From the NCBI GenBank assembly GCA_002722095.1, contig PBKG01000024.1:124001-188000 (forward strand): DNA of 64,000 nucleotides, read 5' to 3'. Below, piece by piece: positions 26,726-35,452 of this stretch. The notes under the pieces were generated by a model. That model did no database searches. It saw nothing but the letters and a program-made list of their open reading frames with translations, and had not been told where the DNA came from. The stretch is from Rhodospirillaceae bacterium. Lineage in GTDB: Bacteria > Pseudomonadota > Alphaproteobacteria > UBA8366. Each line of letters starts with the position of its first letter. The first letter of the stretch is position 1. The position numbers were made by a program, and so were the translations under genes.

Positions 26726-27243
26726 GGCCGCATCCCCGCGGCTGCCTCGGAATCCTGCCAACGATTTTCGGTCTCGCGGTAATTTGCATGGCAGATCGCA
26801 ACCGCTAACGCATCTGCCGCATCGGCACTGGAAAATTCACAGCCGGGCAGAATGCGCCCCACCATCATCTGAATTTGCTCTTTGCTGGCGTGGCCGGCAC
26901 CGACAACTGCCTTTTTGACTCGGTTCGCGGAATATTCGGCTACCGGCAGCCCAGCCAAGGCCGGAACCAAGACGACGACGCCGCGCGCCTCCCCCAGCTT
27001 CAGTGTGGATTTTGGATTCTTGTTAACGAAAGTTTCCTCTACCGCCGCTTCGTCCGGCGAGTATTGGGCAATCGCTTCGGCGAGTCCGTCGTGGAGATCA
27101 CGTAAGCGCCAGCTCAATTGCTGATTGGATTTCGGCCGCACTGTCCCGTCGGCGACATAGCGAAAACGGTTGGACTCAACTTCGATGATGCCCCAACCGG
27201 TATTTCTCAATCCTGGATCCAGACCGATAATACGCATGCCCAT
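26722..27243 (-). CDS. ruvC: Holliday junction endonuclease RuvC
   Basis: A 173-aa RNase H-fold resolvase. The catalytic acidic residues are in GLDPGLRNTGWG (first Asp), the VEETF motif, and the C-terminal SSADAADALAVAICH. It cuts junctions processed by RuvAB. It begins eight bases after the yebC stop, in the conserved order yebC-ruvC-ruvA-ruvB. A second ATG two codons in is an equal start. Confidence 0.97.
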   Translation of the reverse strand: MGMRIIGLDPGLRNTGWGIIEVESNRFRYVADGTVRPKSNQQLSWRLRDLHDGLAEAIAQYSPDEAAVEETFVNKNPKSTLKLGEARGVVVLVPALAGLPVAEYSANRVKKAVVGAGHASKEQIQMMVGRILPGCEFSSADAADALAVAICHANYRETENRWQDSEAAAGMRP

Positions 27244-27251
27244 TCCAAGCC

Positions 27252-28001
27252 TCAGGCCGTCAACCGTTCCATGATCTCGTCGGCAATTTCAAAATTCGCC
27301 GAGACCGTCTGCACGTCGTCATTGTCATCCAGTGCATCGAAAAGATTGAGCAAAGTAGAAGCAGCCTTCTCATCGACCTCAACTGTGTTTTGCGGGCGCC
27401 AGACGAGCTTTGCCGATTGCGGTTCGCCAAAATCAGATTCCAATGCCTGTGACACCGTATGAAGGTCGCTCGACGCGCAAATGATTTCGTGGCCATCATC
27501 GGCCGAAACTACATCATCGGCTCCGGCTTCGAGGGCCGCCTCGAACATTGAATCCGCATCTGCAGCATCCACGCCGTAGCGAACTTCGCCGACGTGGTCG
27601 AACAGGAAACTCACGGCACCGGTTTCTGCAAGTGAACCGCCATGTTTGGAGAAGATCGCGCGAACCTCCGAAGCTGTCCGGTTTCGATTGTCGGTCAAGG
27701 CCTCGACGATCAACGCGATTCCGCCCGGTCCATAACCTTCGTAACGCATCTCTTCAAAATCTTCGCCCTCACCGCCACCGGCGCCCTTCTTGATCGCGCG
27801 CTCCATATTGTCTTTCGGCATATTGCCGCTGCGTGCGGCTGCGATCGCGGCGCGTAACCGGGGATTCGAATTCGGGTCGTCTCCACCCAACTTGGCAGCA
27901 ACGGTGAGCTCGCGGCCCAATTTGGAAAACAATTTGGCGCGCTTTTTGTCCTGCGCGCCCTTGCGATACATGATGTTTTTGAACTGTGAATGGCCAGCCA
28001 T
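27252..28001 (-). CDS. YebC/PmpR family protein
   Basis: A 249-aa member of the YebC/TACO1 family, starting [22 protein letters not shown]. The three-domain acidic fold is recognisable, including [12 protein letters not shown]. Members were described as transcription factors and, more recently, as factors that help ribosomes through proline-rich stretches. The latter role would suit a genome encoding proline-rich proteins such as the TolA stalk nearby (my inference). It leads the ruvCAB transcript. Confidence 0.94.
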   Translation of the reverse strand: MAGHSQFKNIMYRKGAQDKKRAKLFSKLGRELTVAAKLGGDDPNSNPRLRAAIAAARSGNMPKDNMERAIKKGAGGGEGEDFEEMRYEGYGPGGIALIVEALTDNRNRTASEVRAIFSKHGGSLAETGAVSFLFDHVGEVRYGVDAADADSMFEAALEAGADDVVSADDGHEIICASSDLHTVSQALESDFGEPQSAKLVWRPQNTVEVDEKAASTLLNLFDALDDNDDVQTVSANFEIADEIMERLTA

Positions 28002-28230
28002 ACTTCTTAATCCACTCGAAAAATCTCGATTCTAAGATCGGTTGCGAACTCCTTACGAAATAGGTCACTATATCCAGCGTAAGGCTCACCAGCTTATACC
28101 AGATATAGTATTCGGAATGACAGTCCTAACGCAGTTGTTTACCGCGTCAATATGGCGAGAATTGGGCGACTTTTGCCGATTTCGGGGTTATTTCGAAGGT
28201 CAAACGCCGGTCCGACCGAGACCGTTCGGT
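28002..28230. other. Intergenic region upstream of yebC-ruvCAB
   Basis: This 229-bp stretch between the receiver gene and yebC has no gene I can support. It must hold the yebC-ruvCAB-tol promoter. GAAC-N7-GAAA at 28046-28060 matches the alphaproteobacterial LexA site at seven of eight fixed positions. No clear terminator for the receiver cluster is visible. Confidence 0.5.
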
Positions 28231-28968
28231 TTAACTACGCACCCTGACCGTACTAACGCCCAGTTTACCGGCGTCACGCTGCAATAATTCGACCTGCTTG
28301 TTATCCAAAGCAGTACCGGCGGAGAGCAATTTCTGCCCCTTTCCCGACACCACGTCTTCAGCCAACACATGGCCGATTTGCACATCGTTGACATCTATCC
28401 AACCCTGCTCCGCCGCCTCGGCCTGTGCTTCCGACGCAGCATCGGTTTCTCCGTCACCGGAAACATCGAGCCCCATGGCACGCTCTTCCTCACGAAGCTG
28501 AACCCGAGCTGCCTCGATCGCCTGCAATGCCGCTTCCTTGTCGACCGGCGGCGCTTCGAAGGGGTCGTTAGATGTCAAAACGCGTGCGATTTCGGTGGTC
28601 AAATCCATGGCCGAAACCGGTTTGCCGAGAAATCCGTTGGCTTTCAATATTTGAGAGGCTTCGATCATCGGGTCTTCCGTATGCCCCGTCAGCATAATTA
28701 TCGGCAGGTCGACGGGCGCATCGGTGAGCCCGGACCGGATTGCGGCCAAAAGCTGCAGGCCATTGAGAGGTTCCATATTGATGTCGCAAATCAGTAGATC
28801 CACCATGCCTTCTTCAAATTTGTCGATCGCCTTTACCCCATTTTCGGCGACAAGCACTTCCCGGCAGCCATTTTGCCGGAGTACGCCTCTTACCAGCTCA
28901 ATCATGAACGAACGGTCTTCGGCAATTAAAACCGTCAAATTCGTGAAAGCGACTTGGTCGTTAGGCAT
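28231..28968 (-). CDS. Response regulator: receiver domain plus HD-GYP-leader-like C-terminal module
   Basis: A 245-aa protein. Residues 10-132 are a receiver domain with acidic pocket E17/D18, phospho-acceptor D62 (CDINMEPLNG), T94 and K116. A charged linker (about 133-190) follows. The last 50 residues contain IGHVLAEDVVSGKGQKLLSAGT, which resembles the short module preceding HD-GYP domains, but no HD domain follows. There is no DNA-binding domain. A similar protein is encoded at 29940-30731. Its start overlaps the end of the receiver-HPt gene by eight bases (ATGCCTAA). The output function is unknown. Confidence 0.85.
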   Translation of the reverse strand: MPNDQVAFTNLTVLIAEDRSFMIELVRGVLRQNGCREVLVAENGVKAIDKFEEGMVDLLICDINMEPLNGLQLLAAIRSGLTDAPVDLPIIMLTGHTEDPMIEASQILKANGFLGKPVSAMDLTTEIARVLTSNDPFEAPPVDKEAALQAIEAARVQLREEERAMGLDVSGDGETDAASEAQAEAAEQGWIDVNDVQIGHVLAEDVVSGKGQKLLSAGTALDNKQVELLQRDAGKLGVSTVRVRS

Positions 28969-29818
28969 TGTCTTCTCCTAAACCGGTTATGAAATCACAT
29001 ACCCGGCTCATTTCGACTTGAAATTTGGGCATCGTGGCATGGATGGTTTCCCAATCATGACCGGCCCCAGCTTTTTCTATCTGCTCCGCATAATCACCCA
29101 GCTTGGCTGCTCCAATCGCCCGGGTCGCCCCTTTAATACCGTGCGCAATTTTGCCCACTTGCTCCACTTCATCAGCCGCCATGGCTGCTTCGAGTTCCTT
29201 AAGATCGTTGTGATTGGTGATCTGGAACCGTTTCAGAGTAGCCAAAATTGTAGGCCAGTCATCGCCGACGATACTTTCCAAGATGCTGAGATCGAGCACA
29301 CCCTTGCCACGCGAAGCTATATTCGAGGTTTGGGTGGCATCGCCGTCACTCTGGACTTGCTTTTGCGGCAAATCGGCGGGCAAACGTAGTTCGGCTGCCG
29401 CCGGCAAATGTTCGCTCAGCTTCGCATCGAGAAGTTTGGTGCTGGCCGGTTTTTGCAAAAAATCCGTCATTCCGGCGTCGAAGCATTTTTTACCGTTGGA
29501 ATCGAGTGTGCCTGCCGTCAATGCAACGATCGGGAGCGGCGTATCCCATTCGCCCTCATTCGCTCGAACCTGAACAGCGAGTTGGTATCCATCCATCTGG
29601 GGCATCTGACAATCGGTCAGCAATAATCCGTAGTGGTTCGGATTCGCTTGCAACAAGTCCCAGGCTTGTTTTCCATCTTCGGCAAACTCGGCGGCAAAGC
29701 CGAGCCGGGCCAACTGCCGGGCCAGCAAACTCCGATTGGTTTCGTCGTCGTCGACTGCAAGAATTAGAAGACCGGCCTCGGCAGCTGTTTTGAAATCAGG
29801 TGCGATATAGCGCGCCAT
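28961..29818 (-). CDS. Receiver-HPt phosphorelay protein
   Basis: A 285-aa protein with an N-terminal receiver (D69 in LTDCQMPQMDG, T101, K123) and a C-terminal histidine phosphotransfer domain with the phospho-His H226 in IAHGIKGATRAIGA. No kinase domain is present. Receiver-HPt modules usually come from the C-terminus of hybrid kinases; here they stand alone between two receiver proteins that could be the HPt's phosphate targets. It is translationally coupled to the 28231-28968 gene. Confidence 0.88.
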   Translation of the reverse strand: MARYIAPDFKTAAEAGLLILAVDDDETNRSLLARQLARLGFAAEFAEDGKQAWDLLQANPNHYGLLLTDCQMPQMDGYQLAVQVRANEGEWDTPLPIVALTAGTLDSNGKKCFDAGMTDFLQKPASTKLLDAKLSEHLPAAAELRLPADLPQKQVQSDGDATQTSNIASRGKGVLDLSILESIVGDDWPTILATLKRFQITNHNDLKELEAAMAADEVEQVGKIAHGIKGATRAIGAAKLGDYAEQIEKAGAGHDWETIHATMPKFQVEMSRVCDFITGLGEDNA

Positions 29819-29939
29819 AAGAAATACCCTGCTTCATACCCGGCAATTGTTGAACTATCGCGATTGCTTGTGAGGATTTTAGGGGAAAATTCACTTGTAA
29901 GACCAGATTTGTATTTGGTTAGCCATAAATTATATCTGA

Positions 29940-30731
29940 CTACGGCCCTTCGTGGATACGCACTTCGGTGATTCCGAAGGCCCGACCCTGCTCTTTCAGG
30001 AGTTTGACCTTGGCACTCGACAATTCGATTCCTTTGGAGAGTAGCTTTCTACCATCCCCCGCGATCACATCTGCCGCCAACACATCGCCTGCATTCAATT
30101 TATCAACCGAACGAAGATGCGTCCTACCAGCAATCCTGACTGGTGCCGAAACCGACGGCTTGCTCACCTTGCGTTTGCGCTTACGTTTGTCCTGTGAACG
30201 ATATACGTGGCCGATATAGCGCAAATCCTCCTCTTCATCCTCTTTTTCTATGGCTTTGTTTTTGACCTTGGCCTCGTTCAATCCCTGGAGAATGTGCTCC
30301 TTGTTCAAAGGCGGAATTTCCAGAGGCGCGTCATCTGAAAGCACCCGGGCCACCTCTGCGGAAAGCGAATTCCACGACATCGGCTTCGGCAGGAAGCCGT
30401 TCGCCGCGAGTCCCTTCGCCGCGGCCCGCATCTCGAAATCTATATGCCCGGTAAGCATGATTACCGGCAGTTCCTTGTCGGCATCGGTGACACCAGCGCG
30501 GATTGCGGCCAACAGTTGAAGCCCGTTAAACGGCTCCATTGCAATATCGCAAATTGCAAGGTGGTAGAGGCTTGAATTGAGTTTCTGAACCGCCTTGACG
30601 CCGTTCGGGACGATATCCACGCGGTCCGCACCGAGACCACGCAAAATTTGGCTGACCAGTCCGGCCATGAAGAAGTGATCTTCTACGACCAGAATGCGTA
30701 ATCCCTTGGCGATGGAGTTCTCAGAAAACAT
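29940..30731 (-). CDS. Response regulator: receiver domain plus HD-GYP-leader-like module, paralog
   Basis: A 263-aa paralog of the 28231-28968 protein. The receiver has D62 (CDIAMEPFNG), T94 and K116 at identical positions, and the two share NGLQLLAAIR. The linker here is longer and very basic (QDKRKRKRKVS, about 180-190) after an acidic patch (EKEDEEEDL), which could bind nucleic acid or membrane. The C-terminal module AGDVLAADVIAGDGRKLLSKGI matches that of the paralog. It has no HD, GGDEF or HTH domain. A 121-bp gap separates it from the receiver-HPt gene downstream. Confidence 0.85.
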   Translation of the reverse strand: MFSENSIAKGLRILVVEDHFFMAGLVSQILRGLGADRVDIVPNGVKAVQKLNSSLYHLAICDIAMEPFNGLQLLAAIRAGVTDADKELPVIMLTGHIDFEMRAAAKGLAANGFLPKPMSWNSLSAEVARVLSDDAPLEIPPLNKEHILQGLNEAKVKNKAIEKEDEEEDLRYIGHVYRSQDKRKRKRKVSKPSVSAPVRIAGRTHLRSVDKLNAGDVLAADVIAGDGRKLLSKGIELSSAKVKLLKEQGRAFGITEVRIHEGP

Positions 30732-30850
30732 GGCTTTTTCTCAAACCAGTTCTGCCGCCTATCGGCATATCCTGTCGAACCTACGCAACGGCGATCAGCC
30801 CTGCAGTGACGCTTATCATATGATCGCTATCACAGGTTTTAAAGCGACAT

Positions 30851-31672
30851 TTAGGCGCGCTCGGGAAGGGTGGCAGCCAGTCTGCCGCCAACTCGCACCG
30901 GCTCGATCCGCGTGGCGAGCCCGGTTGCAGTATCTGTTTCGACATAGGTTCCGCATAGAGTTGCTTCACCCTCCGATGGCGCCAATCTTTCCCGCGGAAT
31001 CTTGCGGTGAAAATTGGCAATCGAATTCTCTTTTCTCATTCCGATGACCGAATCATAGTCCCCGCACATGCCGGCATCGGTTTGATAACCGGTGCCTCCA
31101 ACAAGAACGTGCGCATCCGCGGTCGGCACATGGGTGTGAGTTCCAACTACAAGACTCGCATGGCCATCAGCTACATGGCCAAGTGCCATCTTTTCGCTTG
31201 TCGCCTCACCGTGAACATCGACAACTAACGCGTCAAACCCTGCCGACTTCGGCGTCCCAGGCGGAAGTTCATCCTCGAGCGCTTGGAACGGATCATCCAG
31301 CAATTCCATGAACAGACGGGTCATTATATTGACGACCTTTATTTTTCGGCCCGATCCATCCTGAAAAATGCCGACACCTCTTCCCGGTGTTTGCGGTGGA
31401 AAATTGAGCGGACGTAGGACCCTTTTCTCCTGCTCGAGATAGGGAATGATTTCCGGCTTATCCCAACTATGATTTCCACCCGTAATCACATCGACGCCAA
31501 CCTCGAACAGTTCTCGGCAAATCTTTTCGGTGAGGCCAAAACCGTGAGCTGCGTTCTCACCATTAGCGATAACGAAATCCGCCTTGAGGTCACGGCGAAG
31601 CGCCGGCAATTCTTGAAGCACCACCGCACGGCCGCTTTTCGCAACGATATCGCCCAAAAACAAAATCTTCAT
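30851..31672 (-). CDS. YmdB family metallophosphoesterase
   Basis: A 273-aa protein of the TIGR00282/YmdB family, calcineurin-like phosphodiesterases that hydrolyse 2',3'-cyclic nucleotides and, in Bacillus, 3',5'-cAMP. Metal ligands are in FLGDIV, ANGENAAHG, GGNHSWD, VDVHGEATSEK and GTHTHVPTAD. The ATG at 31670-31672 gives the family start MKILFLGDIV; an upstream extension lacks similarity. It lies 10 bp after the 5-formyl-THF cyclo-ligase gene, and this pairing is common in alphaproteobacteria. Confidence 0.92.
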   Translation of the reverse strand: MKILFLGDIVAKSGRAVVLQELPALRRDLKADFVIANGENAAHGFGLTEKICRELFEVGVDVITGGNHSWDKPEIIPYLEQEKRVLRPLNFPPQTPGRGVGIFQDGSGRKIKVVNIMTRLFMELLDDPFQALEDELPPGTPKSAGFDALVVDVHGEATSEKMALGHVADGHASLVVGTHTHVPTADAHVLVGGTGYQTDAGMCGDYDSVIGMRKENSIANFHRKIPRERLAPSEGEATLCGTYVETDTATGLATRIEPVRVGGRLAATLPERA

Positions 31673-31682
31673 GATTGTCCGT

Positions 31683-32267
31683 TCAGTGTACCCTATCGCA
31701 TTTCCAGACGCCCAATTCGGTGGCGATCCAATCGAGCTTTTGATCGGTCGCAACTATTGGCACGCGGTCTATTTGCTGGCCCGAAAAGGCGATTCCGATG
31801 GCAGTTATGTGCCCGTCTTTGCGCAATGCCGCAAGCGTACGGTCGTAATACCCGCCACCGTAGCCCAACCTTCCGCCGGAGCTATCGAAGGCCAGCAGCG
31901 GCACCAAAAGCACTTTGGGGCATATCTCCGCTGCATTGGTGCTCGGTTCCTTGGTGTGGTGGAGGCCGTCCTTCAATTCATCGCCCGGCCGCCAGCGGCG
32001 AAAAACTAGCGGAGATTTGGATTTCACTATTGCCGGCAATGCCAGTTCGAGCCCCGATTTAGCCAATAATTCAAATGACGGACGCAAATCCATTTCGTCG
32101 CCGATTGGCCAATAGCCGGCAATGGTTTCGATATCGCGATTTTTGAAATGGTCGATTAAATGTGCCGCCAAAGCACCGGCTGCCGCGTGCGCTTCGTTTT
32201 GCAAATTCGCCCGACGCGCCTTGGCTTCCGCACGTAGGGACGTTTTACCATCCGTAGTCGCGCTCAT
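31683..32267 (-). CDS. 5-formyltetrahydrofolate cyclo-ligase
   Basis: A 194-aa enzyme (YgfA/Fau) that converts 5-formyl-THF to 5,10-methenyl-THF using ATP. The C-terminal motif LGYGGGYYDRTLA is diagnostic; the N-terminal KARRANL contacts the substrate. The gene follows the 6S RNA, a linkage kept from E. coli (zapA-ssrS-ygfA) to alphaproteobacteria. The ATG at 32265-32267 is preferred; an ATG five codons upstream would fall in the 6S 3' arm. Confidence 0.94.
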   Translation of the reverse strand: MSATTDGKTSLRAEAKARRANLQNEAHAAAGALAAHLIDHFKNRDIETIAGYWPIGDEMDLRPSFELLAKSGLELALPAIVKSKSPLVFRRWRPGDELKDGLHHTKEPSTNAAEICPKVLLVPLLAFDSSGGRLGYGGGYYDRTLAALRKDGHITAIGIAFSGQQIDRVPIVATDQKLDWIATELGVWKCDRVH

Positions 32268-32276
32268 CTGAAGTTT

Positions 32277-32435
32277 AAGCACCGCCGCGACGGCCGTTGG
32301 TCGGGTACATCCTCATGGGACCTGGATAACCAGGTGGGCACCGTATGCCGAAGCCACGACTCCGACAGTGACAGTTCCCTGAGAAACGTTATCGCCCCCG
32401 GGATATTCGAGACCTCACGCACCGCGCAGCGGCTT
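32277..32435 (-). ncRNA. ssrS: 6S RNA (ssrS), approximate ends
   Basis: The 174-bp gap between zapA and the cyclo-ligase gene is the conserved 6S RNA position. On the minus strand a closing stem forms between AAGCCGCTGCG (about 32425-32435) and the 3' arm ending GCTT at 32277. A strong internal hairpin ACCTGG-TTAT-CCAGGT resembles the CCUUGAACCAAGG hairpin of E. coli 6S, and the AGGGAACTG segment lies in the large-bubble region. A TATAGA -10-like element (32442-32447) overlaps the zapA stop and would start transcription near 32435. 6S RNA sequesters housekeeping RNA polymerase. The ends are inferred from the stem. Confidence 0.75.
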
Positions 32436-32442
32436 AACACCT

Positions 32443-32808
32443 CTATACCTCGGTCTCTTCAAGCTTGCCAGCAATCGCCTCAATACGCTCTGCAAGTCGC
32501 TCAAGCAGTTCAGCTGTTGTCGGGTCCTCGGCCGCCGGTGCTTGTTCGCCCTCAAGTCGTTCGAGCAGACCAATATCGGTCTCGCCACGCTCAGCCGCCA
32601 ACGCGGCATAGGCATCGCCAAGCTCGTCCGCCACCAAGAGGCTGGCCATCAATATCAACCTTGATTCGCCGACTTGACCTACCGATTCGGCAATCTCGTT
32701 GACCCGTTTGTCGATATAATTGGCAAGCCGCGCGAGATGTTCTTCCTGCCCATCCTCGCAAGCGATAACGTAGCTGCGTCCGTTGACGGTAATCGATAAA
32801 TCGCTCAT
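32443..32808 (-). CDS. zapA: Cell division protein ZapA
   Basis: A 121-aa FtsZ-ring stabiliser. It starts MSDLSITVNGRSYVIACEDG, with the beta-hairpin head VNGRSY typical of the family, then LARLANYIDKRVNEIA and a long helical, coiled-coil tail ending in Glu/Leu repeats. It bundles FtsZ filaments at midcell. A short coiled-coil gene lies 41 bp upstream and 6S RNA follows. Confidence 0.94.
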   Translation of the reverse strand: MSDLSITVNGRSYVIACEDGQEEHLARLANYIDKRVNEIAESVGQVGESRLILMASLLVADELGDAYAALAAERGETDIGLLERLEGEQAPAAEDPTTAELLERLAERIEAIAGKLEETEV

Positions 32809-32849
32809 TCGGTGCTTGCCTGTATTCTCTATCTCTAGCGCAGGGTGAC

Positions 32850-33086
32850 CTACTTATCCGTCGCCAATATATCCTCGAGACGCTTTATCGTGGTTCCGAG
32901 TCGGGCCGCGATTTGTCGGCTTTCCGACCGCAGGTGCTCGCATTCGGCGCGGGCGGCTTCCAATTCGACGGCGAGTTCGTCTTTTTCCGGATCGTTTCCC
33001 GCTGATTCCAGACGATGGGTCAGCACTTGATCGAGCCGGTCGACCGCAGCTTCCAAACGTTCGCGCGCTTCCACAAGACGTGACAT
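32850..33086 (-). CDS. DUF4164-like small coiled-coil protein next to zapA
   Basis: A 78-aa protein that is nearly all charged helix (SRLVEARERLEAAVDRLDQ, LEAARAECEHLRSESRQIA). Regular Leu/Ala heptads suggest one continuous coiled coil. It has no signal peptide or membrane segment. Small coiled-coil genes directly upstream of zapA recur in alphaproteobacteria, so a ZapB-like role in linking the Z ring is a reasonable guess but not shown. ATG start at 33084-33086. Confidence 0.8.
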   Translation of the reverse strand: MSRLVEARERLEAAVDRLDQVLTHRLESAGNDPEKDELAVELEAARAECEHLRSESRQIAARLGTTIKRLEDILATDK

Positions 33087-33333
33087 CAGAAAAACTCGTT
33101 TTTAAGCGGTTTCAAGGCTTTGTCCCGTGACATGAATTCTTAGTATGAGAAAACCTCTTGCCGATAAATTGCAAGTGTTTTTGCCTGTCGGCAATGTCTG
33201 TTTTTGAAATTCTTGAATTAGGCGCGAAATCGATTCGATGCACGGCAACGGATATTGACGGCTTTGGGGCGAGGCGGCATGGTGCGGCTCTATCCGTTCT
33301 GCGAACATTTCAGCCCATCACACCGAAATTCAT
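33087..33333. other. Divergent intergenic region upstream of transketolase
   Basis: This 247-bp stretch has no gene. It should carry the promoters of the minus-strand coiled-coil/zapA unit and of the transketolase unit. The only structure I see is an inverted repeat, TTGCCGA at 33158-33164 and TCGGCAA at 33188-33194, with a 23-base T-rich spacer. No clear ribosome site precedes the transketolase ATG. Confidence 0.5.
33158..33194. promoter_or_regulatory. Inverted repeat TTGCCGA-N23-TCGGCAA
   Basis: Two perfect 7-base arms lie about 140 bp upstream of the transketolase start. The spacer is rich in T and contains a further TTGCC (33181-33185). It could be an operator for a carbon-metabolism regulator; no known consensus matches well enough to name one. 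Confidence 0.25.
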
Positions 33334-35337
33334 ATGACCGCGACAGCAGCCAAAAATAAATCCGGCGTCAGCCATGGCGAGATGGCGAACGCTATACGAG
33401 CACTTTCCATGGATGCGGTGCAGGCCGCGAATTCAGGGCATCCCGGCGCGCCGATGGGAATGGCGGACATAGCGACGGTACTTTTCACGCGCTATCTCAA
33501 ATACGATCCAGCTGATCCTAATTGGGCAGATCGCGACCGTTTCGTGTTGTCGAACGGTCATGCGTCGATGCTCCTTTATTCACTTTTGCATCTGACCGGC
33601 TATGACGATATGGACATCGACCAGGTGCGCAATTTCCGTCAACTCGGTAGCCGCACCGCCGGCCATCCGGAATTCGGGCATGCCGCGGGCATCGAGACCA
33701 CAACGGGACCACTGGGCCAAGGAATTGCGAATGCTGTCGGCATGGCGCTCGCGGAACGCCTTCTGAACGCACATTTCGGCAGCGATATCGTCGATCACAA
33801 TACTTATGTTTTCGCTGGCGACGGGTGCCTGATGGAAGGTATCAGCCACGAGGCAATCTCGCTGGCCGGCCACCTCAAACTCGGCAAGCTGATCGTTTTG
33901 TTCGACGACAACGAAATTTGCATAGACGGTGCGACCTCAATGACCGTCACCGACGATCAGCAAAAACGCTTCGATGCCGCCGGATGGCATACGGACGCCA
34001 TCGACGGGCACGACCCGGACGCTATCGCAGCTGCTATCGAAGCCGCTCAAGCCGACGGACGACCTTCGATGATCGCGTGCCGCACAGTAATTGGATTTGG
34101 CGCACCCAACAAACAAGGCAGTGAAGCCACCCATGGCGCGCCACTCGGTGAAGACGAAATTGCTGCTGCACGTAAGGAACTCGACTGGCCCCACGACCCA
34201 TTTGTGATCCCCAATGCCATTGCAGATGCCTGGAAAAGCGCCGGCGCTCGGGGCAGCGTCGACCGCGAGGCTTGGCAAAGCCGACTGGATGCGCTCGATG
34301 CCGGGACAAAAGAACAATTTGCACGCCAAATCGCGGGCGACCTACCCGAAGGATGGGAGCAAGCGGTCAGCGACCTTAAAAAATCCATCGCTGCCGATCC
34401 GCAAAAGATTGCCACCCGACAAGCCTCCAAGCTCACCCTCGACAGTTTGACAGCGGCGGTTCCGGAAATGATCGGCGGCTCTGCGGACCTGACCGGATCC
34501 AACCTCACCAAAGCCGACGGCATGGACCCGGTGACAGCCAACGACTTTTCCGGGCGCTACATCTATTACGGCGTCCGCGAGCACGGCATGGCTGCAGCCA
34601 TGAACGGCATGGCGCTGCATGGCGGTGTGATCCCATACGGCGGCACGTTTTTGATCTTTACGGATTACTGCCGTCCCTCAATTCGCCTTTCGGCACTGAT
34701 GAATCAGCGGGTGATCTATGTCATGACCCATGATTCCATCGGCCTCGGTGAAGACGGCCCGACCCACCAGCCCGTCGAACATTTGGCAGCACTGCGGGCC
34801 ATGCCCAACGTCAAACTGTTTCGACCTGCGGACACTACCGAGACCGCCGAATGTTGGGCTCTAGCGTTGGAGAATGCGGACGGACCATCGGTTATCGCGC
34901 TCACCCGCCAAGGTGTGGAACCGGTCCGGACCGAATTCGACCAGGATAATATTTCCGCCCGTGGCGCTTATATCTTGAGCGACGCCGATGGCGACCGCCA
35001 AGCAACGATCATTGCCAGCGGATCGGAGATCGAAATCGCGCTTGCCGCACGAAACATGCTGCAGCAAGACGGCGTGCCGACAGCAGTCGTTTCCGCTCCG
35101 TGTCTGGAACTGTTCGACCAACAGGACGAAGCCTACCGAAACTCGGTCCTCGGACCGGATCAGGTGCGCGTCGCGGTCGAGGCTGCGGCAGGCTTCGGTT
35201 GGGAACGCTATATAGGCAGCTCAGGTGCATTCATTGGCATGACAAGTTTTGGCGCCTCGGCACCGGCTGGCGATCTGTACAAACACTTCGGCATCACCGC
35301 CGAAGCGGTCGCGGATGCGGTCAAAAGTAGAATGTAG
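33334..35337 (+). CDS. tkt: Transketolase
   Basis: A 667-aa thiamine-diphosphate enzyme that moves two-carbon units in the pentose phosphate pathway (or Calvin cycle). Visible are the [11 protein letters not shown] start, the TPP motif [13 protein letters not shown] with a following NN-type metal site (DDN), and the pyrimidine-domain motif [19 protein letters not shown]. It is full length for the family. It opens a unit with GAPDH, a small unknown gene and aldolase; no phosphoribulokinase or RubisCO gene is in the window, so a glycolytic or pentose-phosphate role is the plain reading. Confidence 0.97.
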   Translation: MTATAAKNKSGVSHGEMANAIRALSMDAVQAANSGHPGAPMGMADIATVLFTRYLKYDPADPNWADRDRFVLSNGHASMLLYSLLHLTGYDDMDIDQVRNFRQLGSRTAGHPEFGHAAGIETTTGPLGQGIANAVGMALAERLLNAHFGSDIVDHNTYVFAGDGCLMEGISHEAISLAGHLKLGKLIVLFDDNEICIDGATSMTVTDDQQKRFDAAGWHTDAIDGHDPDAIAAAIEAAQADGRPSMIACRTVIGFGAPNKQGSEATHGAPLGEDEIAAARKELDWPHDPFVIPNAIADAWKSAGARGSVDREAWQSRLDALDAGTKEQFARQIAGDLPEGWEQAVSDLKKSIAADPQKIATRQASKLTLDSLTAAVPEMIGGSADLTGSNLTKADGMDPVTANDFSGRYIYYGVREHGMAAAMNGMALHGGVIPYGGTFLIFTDYCRPSIRLSALMNQRVIYVMTHDSIGLGEDGPTHQPVEHLAALRAMPNVKLFRPADTTETAECWALALENADGPSVIALTRQGVEPVRTEFDQDNISARGAYILSDADGDRQATIIASGSEIEIALAARNMLQQDGVPTAVVSAPCLELFDQQDEAYRNSVLGPDQVRVAVEAAAGFGWERYIGSSGAFIGMTSFGASAPAGDLYKHFGITAEAVADAVKSRM

Positions 35338-35452
35338 GGCTAAGATGCGTCCGACGCTTGAACCCTACGGTCATTCGGTCTAAATCACGGGCTCATCAAG
35401 CGGCCGAGAGATTTTACAACAAGCCGCGACGTCGTTTTCAAGGGGGAATTCA

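Noticed and set aside
29919..29934. CtrA-like TTAA-N7-TTAA site upstream of the receiver-HPt gene
   Set aside because: Only six of eight fixed positions match, which is expected by chance.
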